A stretch of 15,738 nt of DNA from Emticicia sp043780375 (GCF_043780375.1 NZ_JAYWCU010000253.1:1-15738); one strand, 5' to 3'; shown: positions 1 to 7,121, counted from the first letter of the stretch. Notes: a model not told the origin generated them from the letters alone. Numbers and translations are program-made.

Positions 1-785
1 AAAAACCTTTTGCTGTTACGGCATGAATCTTTTTAGGAAACTTAGCCGTAATATCGGTAAATGTATTTTCAATAGTTTTTCGATAGTATCTGTTTTCGAG
101 TTCTTCCGCCCAAGTATTTTTCTCTAATGAGTTTTTCTTTGTGGCGGCTTTGAGTCTAATTCCATTGAATTTTTCGTGAAATTCTTTATGTTCTTTGTTA
201 ATATATGCTGCATCACCGTACAAATCACTGTTTTTGGGTAAATTTATATCCATTCCTTGAAAAGTAGTGTTATCGTGAACAACAGTAGCAGTAACCATAA
301 ATTCAACAGGAATCCCATCTCCAGTAGTAATAAGATGTACTTTGAACCCATAAAAATACTCCCTTTTTGATGTATTATATCCTCTAAACTCCTCGCCCCT
401 TACAAGTTTAGAACGAGAAATTCGGATATTTTTGCAAACAGCAACAGGAAATGACGGGGCCGCCCGTGCGGTCTATAATATAAACACTTTGTAAGTTCAA
501 TTCTTTGAAAATTAAACCCAAAAAGTTAAATAGTGAAACCTTTAAATCAGTCAAGCTATGCAAAATTCTATTAAAATTACTTTTATCTGGCATCTTTAAA
601 CCATAGTGAGCCTCTAAATATGCACACGCTGATGCTTGATTTCCATAAAAGTATTTCCCTGATAAAATAACAGTGGTTATTACCTGTGAATTGCTCAATT
701 TTCGTCTTTTATCAGACTCTTTGTTGTCTATTTTTGACAATAAATCGTCAATAAAACAGTAAATTGAGATTGTAAAATCTTTCAT
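1..785 (-). pseudogene. IS982-family transposase, frameshifted by a 16-nt insertion and cut by the window edge
   Basis: This encodes a DDE transposase that would cut and join the ends of the IS. I place the start at the ATG at 785 (MKDFTISIYCFIDDLL); a longer reading from a TTG at 860 is less likely. The first frame gives the N-terminal helical region and reaches VYIID, where the Asp (codon 473-471) is the first catalytic residue. It then runs through unrelated residues to a stop near 408. Skipping bases 455-470 restores the canonical IIDSFPVAVCKNIRISRSK, and the second frame stays open to base 1. That frame contains the second catalytic Asp in LYGDAAY and the catalytic Glu in RKTIENTF. No other lesion is visible. 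Family members are roughly 290 residues, so only a short C-terminal part lies outside the window. A programmed frameshift is unlikely because IS982 transposases are normally one frame and the extra bases are unlike the flanks. Confidence 0.85.
455..470. other. 16-nt GC-rich insertion inside the transposase gene
   Basis: The plus-strand bases are CGGGGCCGCCCGTGCG, 15 of 16 being G or C, in an otherwise AT-rich region. Removing exactly these bases joins GAC to TCATTT and gives the expected IID-SFPV of IS982 transposases. With the next base the segment contains CCGC-CCGT-GCGG, a 4-bp stem with a 4-base loop. No direct target duplication flanks it. It could be a small hairpin-type insertion, a repair scar or a sequencing or assembly artefact. 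Confidence 0.7.
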
Positions 786-946
786 CTGTAAGGAAAATTT
801 AAGTTTGGAAACCAAAATTACCATATTTTTGAAGGGTTTTACTTTTAGAACACTACGCAACTCGCATTAATAAGTGATAGTTGTGGGAATGATTGATTGA
901 ACAAAAGGCTTTGAAATAGGTTAAATATAAATAAAAAATAGCCATT

Positions 947-1753
947 ATGCCCGAACTCCCCGAAGTAGAAACTTACCGCCGTTATTTTGAAGAAACAAGT
1001 TTGTATCAACCCATCAGCGATGTTTATGTGGAAGATACCAAACTTCTTACGACCGATTATGACACGCTCGTTCAACAACTCAAAAGTCGCCAGTTTATAG
1101 GTACAAAACGGGTAGGTAAAAACCTATTTGCCCAATTGGATGCTTCCTATTGGCTGCATTTTCATTTCGGAATGACGGGAGATTTGGCGTATTTTAAAGA
1201 TGACGAAGATACACCTCGTTTTGCTCGAATTATTTTTCGTTTTGCCAATGGCTTCAAGTTGGGTTTTCTGTGTCCAAGAAAATTTGAGCGAATTGGTATT
1301 GTAGAGGACATTGACGAATATCTTTCTGGCAAGAAAATCAACAAAGATGCTTTAGAAATTACACTTGAAGAACTTTCAAAGACTTTGATAAAAAAGAAAG
1401 CTCCTATAAAATCGGTGTTGCTCGACCAATCAACGGTGGCAGGAATTGGCAATTGGATTGTGGACGAAGTATTGTTTCACGCAAAGATTCATCCTGAACG
1501 AATATCAAGTCAATTGTCTGATAATGAAATAGTTATGATTTACGATGCGATGCGTTTAGTAATACAAACGGCGATTGATGCCCAAGCAAATTATGATGAT
1601 TTCCCAAGAAACTTTTTGATACACGCACGTGGTTGGGGAATTCAAAATTCCGAAAATATAATAGGAAAATGCCCTGAATGTGGTGAGAAAATAACTATTT
1701 CAAAAGTAGGTGGACGAACGACTTTTTTCTGTGCTAATCGTCAGGTATTATAA
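947..1753 (+). CDS. mutM: Formamidopyrimidine-DNA glycosylase (Fpg/MutM family)
   Basis: A bifunctional DNA glycosylase/AP lyase that removes oxidised purines such as 8-oxoguanine in base excision repair. At 268 residues it has the usual family length. It begins MPELPEVE, so after Met removal Pro2 is the Schiff-base nucleophile and Glu3 the acid; this fixes the start. Lys58 (RVGKNLF) matches the conserved DNA-contacting Lys, and the HFGMTG segment (73-78) is also typical. The H2TH region is clear at 156-183 (SVLLDQ, VAGIGNW with Asn169). The C-terminal zinc finger has Cys242, Cys245 and Cys262, and Arg257 in GGRTTFF is the conserved finger Arg. The fourth Cys is replaced by Arg265 (CANRQ where CPxCQ is expected); one C/T transition separates CGT from TGT. 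The gene stands alone between the IS and the convergent M28 peptidase. The family assignment is secure; full zinc binding is not. Confidence 0.93.
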   Translation: MPELPEVETYRRYFEETSLYQPISDVYVEDTKLLTTDYDTLVQQLKSRQFIGTKRVGKNLFAQLDASYWLHFHFGMTGDLAYFKDDEDTPRFARIIFRFANGFKLGFLCPRKFERIGIVEDIDEYLSGKKINKDALEITLEELSKTLIKKKAPIKSVLLDQSTVAGIGNWIVDEVLFHAKIHPERISSQLSDNEIVMIYDAMRLVIQTAIDAQANYDDFPRNFLIHARGWGIQNSENIIGKCPECGEKITISKVGGRTTFFCANRQVL

Positions 1754-1790
1754 AATAGTCATTAGGCAGATTGTCTGCCTAATGACTATT
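1754..1790. terminator. Perfect 17-bp hairpin, bidirectional terminator between convergent genes
   Basis: Bases 1754-1770 (AATAGTCATTAGGCAGA) are exactly complementary to 1774-1790, with a TTG loop. It starts at the last bases of mutM and ends 5 bases before the stop codon of the minus-strand peptidase. The arms end in AT-rich sequence on both sides, so it can serve both transcripts. The U-tracts are weak, so the stem rather than a T-run carries the prediction. Confidence 0.8.
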
Positions 1791-1795
1791 ATTTA

Positions 1796-4027
1796 TCATT
1801 TCATCAACAACCCAACTGCCAAATCAATCTGAGCAGTAAAACTATCCAATACTTTTGCCGTGATTTCTACGCCTTTTTCGGCATCTTTCCATTTTCTTTG
1901 TTCGATTGACTCACGAATCAAAGGCATGGTTTTTACACCGTAACCAGTATAATACCCTGGGGCATAAATTTGGTGTTTATACCACGGACGCATAGGCAAA
2001 CCTTCTGGCAATAGGAGTGAACGCTCTGCTTTATACAAAATTTCGTTCAATCGTTTCAATTGTTCAGCACTCAATTTATCAGCATTTTTGCTTGCTGTAG
2101 TATAATCATTGGCACTTTTTTCTAACCTAAGTAAAGCATTTTTCAAAGGAGCAAAATTAATATAGGGCACCTCGTCCAAAAGTTTTATAGTAAAAGGCTT
2201 AGTTGGGTCAGCGGCGGCGGCAAAACGTCCATCTTTCACTAACTGATTGTTTTCTTCAGTTTTGCTATGTTGCGATTCGAGTAGTTTTTCGACTTCATCA
2301 CCATAATTTTGCATGGTATTCGCAAAATTCTGAAATTCAAAGGGCAACACGTCGGCATTAGCCAAACGTAAAACCGTTCTTCCCATTGTTTTTGCCAAAG
2401 CTACACCATAAGAAAAATCAGGGTCTTTGAATCGAACAAACATATCATACGAATCATAAATCGAATGATACTCGCCACCTTCACCTTCGCCACCAAAACC
2501 AACATTCATTGCCGAAATACCCAAATGTTGCAAAAATGGCGTAAAATCCGAGCCAGAACCCAATGCACCGATACGTAAATCACTGCGAGATTTTGCTTCT
2601 TTTTTACCATCAGGTGAACCATTTACTAATAAAGTTGAACGTAAACGTTCTGAAACACTAATATTTTTTTGTGGGTCAATGACATTGCGAGAAACTTGGT
2701 TAAAAAATTTCTCTAAAGTATGCGAGCCTCCTGCATATAAAAATCCACGCTCATTTCCGTCAGAATTGAGATACACAACTGCCTTTTTTTGCAATTCATC
2801 TTGAAAAGTTTCTGCCCATTCGGTCGAACCTAACAAACCAGGTTCTTCTCCATCCCATGCACAAAACACAATTGTTCTTTTTGGTTTCCAACCTGTCTTT
2901 GCCAATTCTCCAATAGCTCTTGCTTCTTCCATTACGGCTACCATTCCGCTCAATGGGTCGGCGGCACCAAAAACCCAACCATCGTGGTGATTCCCACGCA
3001 TAATCCATTGGTCGGGAGATTCCGAACCTTTCATTACGGCAATTACGTTGAAAAGAGGTTCTACCTTAAAATCGAACTCCAATTTCAAATGCACTTTTGC
3101 TGGCCCCGGTCCAATATGGTAAGTAATAGGCAACTGTCCCGCCCAAGATTCGGGAGCAAGTCTTCCGCCAATTGCTTTGAGCAAAGGCAAAGCATCAGCG
3201 TAAGAAATAGGCAACACGGGTATTTTCATGATAGTTTGGGCATCTTTGTAATCTAAACTTTTGGCGTTTTTAGTATGGCCATAGCCTGGAGTCAGAGGGT
3301 CGCCGGGTTGCACTGGCAAATCTAAAACTGAACCTCGCTGCACACTATTTTCGTTGCGAAATGGTCCTGCTGGATAAACATCGCCTTGTCCGTAGCCATC
3401 ATCTTTTGGGTCGGAATAAATGATACAACCAACTGCCCCTTTTTCGGCGGCCAATTTAGGTTTTAGTCCACGCCATGAATTGCCATATTTTACTATCGCA
3501 ATCTTACCTTTCACACTAATACCCATTTTTTCCAATACTTCGTAGTCGGCAGGAGTACCGTAGTTGACAAAAACTAACTCTGCCGTTACATCTCCATCGC
3601 TCGAAAAACAATTGTAGGTAGGCAAATGATCTTTCAATTGGCTTGAAGTAGCATCTTCTTTCAAAGTTGGCTCAACTAATGATGCTTTGAAAACCGTTGG
3701 ACTAACCAATTCTAATTGACGAAATTTTGGCGTTGGGAAAAGTGTATAAGAAGTGTCAATTCGTGCTTCGTAGCCCCACGAGCGAAACAAATCTCGCATA
3801 AAAACTGCATTGTCTCGGTCATGTGGAGAGCCTACATAATGAGGTTTAGCCGACATTCGCTTGAGCCATTCTTGTAAGTTTTTGGCATTTATGCGAGCGT
3901 CAAATTCTGTTTCTAAATCTAACTGTTTTTGAACACTTTTTGCATCAAAACCAAGGAGACTTTGCGAAAATGAAACATTGCAGCTCAACAAAAGAAGAGC
4001 ATAGATAAAAAGAAAGGCTTTTTTCAT
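1796..4027 (-). CDS. Exported M28-family metallopeptidase, glutamate carboxypeptidase II (PSMA)-like
   Basis: A 743-residue exported peptidase with the three-part build of glutamate carboxypeptidase II and the transferrin receptor. An N-terminal hydrophobic signal runs over residues 1-21; LLSC at 13-16 could be a lipobox, otherwise cleavage follows SFSQ. A PA-like domain lies around 145-300 (VKGKIAIVKYGNSWRG, AAEKGAVGCIIYSDP). The M28 domain follows from about 325, with the co-catalytic zinc ligands in order: His347 (GNHHDGW), Asp357 (FGAADPLSG), the Glu394/Glu395 pair (WDGEEPGLLGSTEW) as general base and ligand, Asp423 (LNSDGN) and His521 (EYHSIYDSYD). The tail (about 590-740) resembles the helical TFR-dimer domain. 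All catalytic residues are present, so it is probably an active di-zinc exopeptidase releasing amino acids from peptides in the periplasm or at the cell surface. The exact substrate cannot be read from sequence. It has no operon partner. Confidence 0.9.
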   Translation of the reverse strand: MKKAFLFIYALLLLSCNVSFSQSLLGFDAKSVQKQLDLETEFDARINAKNLQEWLKRMSAKPHYVGSPHDRDNAVFMRDLFRSWGYEARIDTSYTLFPTPKFRQLELVSPTVFKASLVEPTLKEDATSSQLKDHLPTYNCFSSDGDVTAELVFVNYGTPADYEVLEKMGISVKGKIAIVKYGNSWRGLKPKLAAEKGAVGCIIYSDPKDDGYGQGDVYPAGPFRNENSVQRGSVLDLPVQPGDPLTPGYGHTKNAKSLDYKDAQTIMKIPVLPISYADALPLLKAIGGRLAPESWAGQLPITYHIGPGPAKVHLKLEFDFKVEPLFNVIAVMKGSESPDQWIMRGNHHDGWVFGAADPLSGMVAVMEEARAIGELAKTGWKPKRTIVFCAWDGEEPGLLGSTEWAETFQDELQKKAVVYLNSDGNERGFLYAGGSHTLEKFFNQVSRNVIDPQKNISVSERLRSTLLVNGSPDGKKEAKSRSDLRIGALGSGSDFTPFLQHLGISAMNVGFGGEGEGGEYHSIYDSYDMFVRFKDPDFSYGVALAKTMGRTVLRLANADVLPFEFQNFANTMQNYGDEVEKLLESQHSKTEENNQLVKDGRFAAAADPTKPFTIKLLDEVPYINFAPLKNALLRLEKSANDYTTASKNADKLSAEQLKRLNEILYKAERSLLLPEGLPMRPWYKHQIYAPGYYTGYGVKTMPLIRESIEQRKWKDAEKGVEITAKVLDSFTAQIDLAVGLLMK

Positions 4028-4137
4028 AGTAATATTAATGAAGGGGTTTAGGTAAATAATGAAGAATAAACAAGCAGTAAATATAAGTATTGTGCTTGAT
4101 ATTTTGTGGTAATTTTGCTGGAATTAGTATAAACAAA

Positions 4138-4178
4138 TATTGCCCGCCACACACCAAACTGGTGCATAGCGGGCAATA
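4138..4178 (-). terminator. Terminator hairpin downstream of the propeller gene
   Basis: TATTGCCCGC (4138-4147) pairs with GCGGGCAATA (4169-4178), and inside it CACCA (4152-4156) pairs with TGGTG (4160-4164). Read on the minus strand, it lies 16 bases beyond the stop of the propeller gene and is followed by TTTGTTTAT, as expected for factor-independent termination. Confidence 0.7.
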
Positions 4179-4194
4179 CAAGTAATGCTTTTTC

Positions 4195-4977
4195 TTAATT
4201 GGTTGTTCTATAAAGTGTTCCATTTTCTACTACATAGAGTTTTCCACCCATTGCAGCAATCATTGTTACCTCTTTTAGTAAACCTTTATCACCAATTTGC
4301 ATATAGTTGCCATTTTTATCATTCTTAAAAAGTGTTCCATCCTTCTCAACACTCCACAAAAAACCATTATCTCCAACCATCGAAATGGTCTCTTCAAAGT
4401 CACCAGCTTTGCCAACTTGTTCCCATTTCATGGCTCTAATGCTTGTTCTGAATAAAGTTCCGCCTTCTATTGTCCATAAATAGCTGTCCATTGCCTGAAG
4501 CGTACTTACGTCTTTAAATTCTCCTTTGTTGCCAATTTGTCTCCACGACCCATCTTTAGATGTTTCGTACAGTGTGCCATCGGTTTCAATGGTATATAAT
4601 TTACCATCCATAGCTGCAGCGGCAACCGTATTTTTCCAGTCTCCTGATTTACCAATTTGTATCCAAGCCAAAGTTTTGGCATCGTTGCGATACAGATTAC
4701 CACTTTCAATAGTCCAAATCTCATCATCTAATGCCACACCAAAGTCCACATTTGCAAAACTTCCTTCTTTACCTAATTGCTCATATTTTCCGTTTTTATC
4801 AGTTCGGTAAAGTGTGCCATTGTGTTCAAGGCTATAAAGATAACCATTCATCGAAATAATACCGGCTGTACTTTTCCAGTCACCCTCTTGCCCAACTTTT
4901 TCCCAACCTTGAGCAAAAAGTAGGTTACTTAGTAATAAACAAAAACCAATTGTCAGAGAATAAATACTTTTTTTCAT
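4195..4977 (-). CDS. Secreted six-bladed beta-propeller protein (tectonin-like repeats)
   Basis: A 260-residue secreted protein of unknown function. Residues 1-23 are a signal peptide (hydrophobic core, FAQ before cleavage). The mature chain is made almost entirely of six repeats that start at residues 25, 65, 105, 145, 185 and 225, a period of exactly 40. Each begins with an aromatic residue plus xQ(V/I/L)G, then a Gly/acidic-aromatic turn, then LYxxExxGTLYR-like strands. Odd blades carry E-x-(N/D)-G-TL(Y/F) and a K(N/D)G turn; even blades have a one-residue-shorter E-(S/G/N)-G turn. The real unit is therefore a two-blade block of 80 residues present three times. Such Trp-rich WxxxG / LYxxxxxGxxY repeats resemble tectonin and tachylectin propellers, which often bind sugars or lipopolysaccharide; that role here is inference. 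No catalytic residues are recognisable. It has its own hairpin downstream and no partner gene. Confidence 0.8.
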   Translation of the reverse strand: MKKSIYSLTIGFCLLLSNLLFAQGWEKVGQEGDWKSTAGIISMNGYLYSLEHNGTLYRTDKNGKYEQLGKEGSFANVDFGVALDDEIWTIESGNLYRNDAKTLAWIQIGKSGDWKNTVAAAAMDGKLYTIETDGTLYETSKDGSWRQIGNKGEFKDVSTLQAMDSYLWTIEGGTLFRTSIRAMKWEQVGKAGDFEETISMVGDNGFLWSVEKDGTLFKNDKNGNYMQIGDKGLLKEVTMIAAMGGKLYVVENGTLYRTTN

Positions 4978-5103
4978 GAATATATAATAGATTGATTTAT
5001 GCCTACTCTTTACGTTTTCGGCAATCCGTCCCTACTCTGTTTGAAGGATTTTCGGGTTTCTCCAATATTGTTTTGTGTTGGTGAAAAGTCGTTTGACTAA
5101 CGA

Positions 5104-5141
5104 AAATTTAGTGACTGAGTGAAGTCGAAGGTACTAAATTT
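5104..5141 (-). terminator. Terminator hairpin of the serine hydrolase gene, containing a repeat-like core
   Basis: AAATTTAGT (5104-5112) pairs with ACTAAATTT (5133-5141), and within it GACT (5113-5116) can pair with AGTC (5123-5126). It lies 11 bases beyond the stop of the minus-strand serine hydrolase and is followed on that strand by TTTTCGTT. Its core, GACTGAGTGAAGTCGAAGG at 5113-5131, looks like a short intergenic repeat that I recall as frequent in Bacteroidota; only one copy is visible here. Confidence 0.6.
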
Positions 5142-5152
5142 ATTTTAAAAAA

Positions 5153-6001
5153 TTATCTTAACCCACTCCAACAAATCTCAGCTAAATCGCCAATTACATG
5201 TTCGGCAACGATAACATCTTGAAAACCTTCAATAAAAATAGAAACAATAAACGGCTGTTTTGCGTAAATAATAGCTACATCGCCTCTTACGTAGGGTAAA
5301 CTACCTGTTTTATGAGCAATAATAAGACCATTTGGTAAATTTCTCGGAATTGTGGCCGTATCTGCACAGTTTTTTAATATACTTATCATTTCGTCGCATA
5401 GGGTAGGAGTTGCCACTTTTTTATCATAAATAAGCCGCATCAGAGCATTGATTTCCACCACATTTATGTAGTTTTCTCTGCCTTGTTTCACGGCTTCGCT
5501 ATCCATCATTACTCGGTTTAGGCGAGTTTTTGTGATGTCTAATTTTGCTAAATTCTGATTCACCGCCTCTATACCAATTTTACGAATCAAAATATTGGTT
5601 GCCGTATTATCGCTCGAACGAATCATTTCTTGGGCAATCTCTCTGATTGTGAGTTGTTTTCCTTCGGGAATATTTGCTAAAATGCCCGAACCTCCAACCT
5701 TTTCGGCATTGGTTAGCGTATGAGTTTTATCTAAATCTATCTCGTGTTTTTTGACTTTCTCCATCAATTCTAACAAAATCGGAATCTTGATAACGCTCGC
5801 CGAAGGTACTCGTTCATCGCCTCTATGTCTAAAATATACTTTTCCTTCAATGCTTTCGACCGACATCGTTACTTTATATGCCGAAGGAAGTTTTGATAAA
5901 TAATCAAGTATTCGAACTTTATCTACTTTCTTATCAATAGTCTGAGCAACTGAAATGTTTGCTAATGCACTCAATATAAACAAAGTAACAAATATTTTCA
6001 T
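5153..6001 (-). CDS. Class A beta-lactamase-fold serine hydrolase, exported
   Basis: A 282-residue exported protein with the DD-peptidase/class A beta-lactamase fold (beta-lactamase2 type). Residues 1-19 are a signal peptide (VAQ cleavage). The motifs fall in order: Ser69-x-x-Lys72 (PSASVIK) as nucleophile and base, Ser130-Asp-Asn (RSSDN), and Lys231-Thr-Gly-Ser (HKTGS), at spacings close to those of TEM-type enzymes. In the omega-loop region TRLNRVMMDSEA (159-170) aligns with TRLDRWEPELN of TEM. Met165/Met166 then occupy the place of the deacylating Glu166, and the nearest acids are Asp167, Glu169 and Glu176 (GRENY). True beta-lactamases need Glu166, so efficient drug hydrolysis is doubtful, and a peptidoglycan or other esterase/amidase role is possible. 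It sits alone, with a hairpin after it. The family call is firm; antibiotic resistance is not supported. Confidence 0.85.
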   Translation of the reverse strand: MKIFVTLFILSALANISVAQTIDKKVDKVRILDYLSKLPSAYKVTMSVESIEGKVYFRHRGDERVPSASVIKIPILLELMEKVKKHEIDLDKTHTLTNAEKVGGSGILANIPEGKQLTIREIAQEMIRSSDNTATNILIRKIGIEAVNQNLAKLDITKTRLNRVMMDSEAVKQGRENYINVVEINALMRLIYDKKVATPTLCDEMISILKNCADTATIPRNLPNGLIIAHKTGSLPYVRGDVAIIYAKQPFIVSIFIEGFQDVIVAEHVIGDLAEICWSGLR

Positions 6002-6065
6002 TTTATACTGAAAATTTAGAAATAATAATATTTTTTATATAATCTATTTAATCTGAAATAATGTG

Positions 6066-6096
6066 ATATATTGAAAGTATAGAATATTCAATATAT
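6066..6096 (-). terminator. AT-rich hairpin downstream of the polyprenyl synthase gene
   Basis: ATATATTGAA (6066-6075) pairs with TTCAATATAT (6087-6096) around an 11-base loop, 5 bases beyond the stop of the minus-strand polyprenyl synthase. It contains only two G-C pairs and no clean T-run follows, so termination here is a weak prediction. Confidence 0.35.
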
Positions 6097-6101
6097 TTAA
6101 T

Positions 6102-7076
6102 TTATTTTGTACGTTCAATAGAAAATTGAACTAAGTCGTGCAATGATTTTCGGAAAGCAGAATCGGGAAAGGTAAACAGGATTTCGTTGGCTTCTTGAAC
6201 GAAGCGTTTCATCACTTGGGTCGTATATTGAATACCACCAGATTTTTTTACAAAGTCAATCACTTCGGTTACTTTTTTAGGGTTTTCGGAGTGATTTTTC
6301 ACAAGATTAATGATATTTCTTTTTTCTGACCAAGTGGCGTGGTTCAAAGCGTAAATCAAAGGCAAAGTCATTTTCTTTTCTTTGATGTCAATACCCGTTG
6401 GTTTTCCAATTTCGGTATCGCCATAGTCGAAAAGGTCGTCTTTTATCTGAAACGCCATGCCGATTTTCTCACCCAAAAGTTTGGCTTTGGCAACAATTTC
6501 GGCAGAAACTCCGACTGATGCGGCTCCTACCGCACAGCAAGAGGCTATCAAAGAAGCTGTTTTTTGGCGAATGACATCATAATAAACATCTTCAGTAATA
6601 TCTAATTTACGAGCTTTTTCAATTTGAAGTAATTCTCCTTCGCTGAGTTCTTTTACAGCTGTAGAAACAATTTTGAGCAGGTCAAAATCTCCATTATCAA
6701 CGCTCAGTAATAGTCCACGTGAAAGCAAATAATCGCCTACTAAAACCGCAATTTTGTTTTTCCAGAGTGCTTTTATAGAAAAAAAACCACGTCTGTAATT
6801 AGAGTCATCTACCACGTCGTCGTGCACGAGTGTGGCGGTGTGTAGCAATTCTATCAGAGCAGCCCCACGGTAAGTTGCTTCGTTGATAGTGCCGAGCGTG
6901 CCAGCCGTCAAAAAAACAAACATTGGGCGTACCTGTTTGCCTTTTCGATGAATAATGTACTTCATTATTTGGTCGAGTAGCATCACGTCGGTCTTCATTG
7001 ACTGGCGAAATTTCTTCTCGAAAATTTCCAAATCTTGCTCGATTGGGGCTTGTATTTGATTGATATCTAAAGACAT
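6102..7076 (-). CDS. Trans-polyprenyl diphosphate synthase (octaprenyl/heptaprenyl synthase family)
   Basis: A 324-residue cytosolic prenyltransferase that extends an allylic diphosphate with isopentenyl diphosphate units to make a long all-trans chain, most likely for the menaquinone side chain. GKQVRP (46-51) binds the isopentenyl diphosphate. The first Asp-rich motif is HDDVVDD (85-91) and the second is KDDLFDY (212-218); both bind the magnesium-diphosphate. LLHTATLVHDD has the small Ala81 five residues before the first Asp, where short-chain enzymes carry a bulky residue, so a long product is expected. IGKPTGIDIKEKKMTLPLIYAL (223-244) is the usual stretch after the second motif. Length and motif order fit the IspB/HepT group of the Bacteroidota, but product length cannot be read from sequence. 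The leader carries a hairpin and a TAAAATTG -7 element. It is transcribed divergently from the patatin gene. Confidence 0.92.
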   Translation of the reverse strand: MSLDINQIQAPIEQDLEIFEKKFRQSMKTDVMLLDQIMKYIIHRKGKQVRPMFVFLTAGTLGTINEATYRGAALIELLHTATLVHDDVVDDSNYRRGFFSIKALWKNKIAVLVGDYLLSRGLLLSVDNGDFDLLKIVSTAVKELSEGELLQIEKARKLDITEDVYYDVIRQKTASLIASCCAVGAASVGVSAEIVAKAKLLGEKIGMAFQIKDDLFDYGDTEIGKPTGIDIKEKKMTLPLIYALNHATWSEKRNIINLVKNHSENPKKVTEVIDFVKKSGGIQYTTQVMKRFVQEANEILFTFPDSAFRKSLHDLVQFSIERTK

Positions 7077-7084
7077 GAAGAAGG

Positions 7085-7105
7085 GAGCAAAATGACGTTT
7101 TGCTC
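7085..7105 (-). promoter_or_regulatory. Hairpin in the leader of the polyprenyl synthase gene
   Basis: GAGCAAAA (7085-7092) and TTTTGCTC (7098-7105) form an exact 8-bp inverted repeat with a TGACG loop. It ends 8 bases before the ATG of the minus-strand gene and starts close to the transcript start predicted from the -7 element at 7121-7114. It may be an mRNA 5' hairpin affecting stability or ribosome access, or a repressor site; sequence alone does not decide. Confidence 0.5.
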
Positions 7106-7113
7106 TGAAGGTG

Positions 7114-7121
7114 CAATTTTA
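7114..7121 (-). promoter_or_regulatory. Putative -7 element of the polyprenyl synthase promoter
   Basis: Read on the minus strand this is TAAAATTG followed by CACC. It matches the Bacteroidota -7 consensus TAnnTTTG at all but one of the six defined positions, and is placed to give a leader of about 30 bases. No clear -33 TTG is found at the usual distance. Confidence 0.4.

Larger units (their letters stand above)
1..860 (-). mobile_element. IS982-family insertion sequence, partial
   Basis: The left edge of the window cuts an insertion sequence that runs on the minus strand. What is seen is a DDE transposase reading frame of IS982 type occupying 785 down to 1. The right-hand end of the element must lie upstream of the transposase start, somewhere between about 786 and 860; the terminal inverted repeat could not be defined because the other end is outside the window, so the boundary given is approximate. 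The element sits about 85 bases upstream of mutM. Its transposase is frame-disrupted, so this copy is probably not autonomous, although it could still be moved by an intact copy elsewhere. Confidence 0.75.

Noticed and set aside
408..480. Programmed ribosomal frameshift in the transposase
   Set aside because: The two frames are joined by removing 16 bases, not by a one-base slip. No slippery heptamer is seen at the junction and IS982 transposases are normally a single frame.
845..1078. Minus-strand open frame overlapping the start of mutM
   Set aside because: It lies opposite the N-terminus of a strongly recognised gene and its translation has no family features.
4035..4223. Small open frame of 62 codons between the peptidase and propeller genes
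   Set aside because: It overlaps the propeller gene's end and the terminator hairpin, and its translation looks like translated hairpin arms.
5153..6001. Acquired antibiotic-resistance beta-lactamase
   Set aside because: The Glu166 equivalent is not seen and base composition does not differ from neighbours, so a chromosomal serine hydrolase is the safer call.
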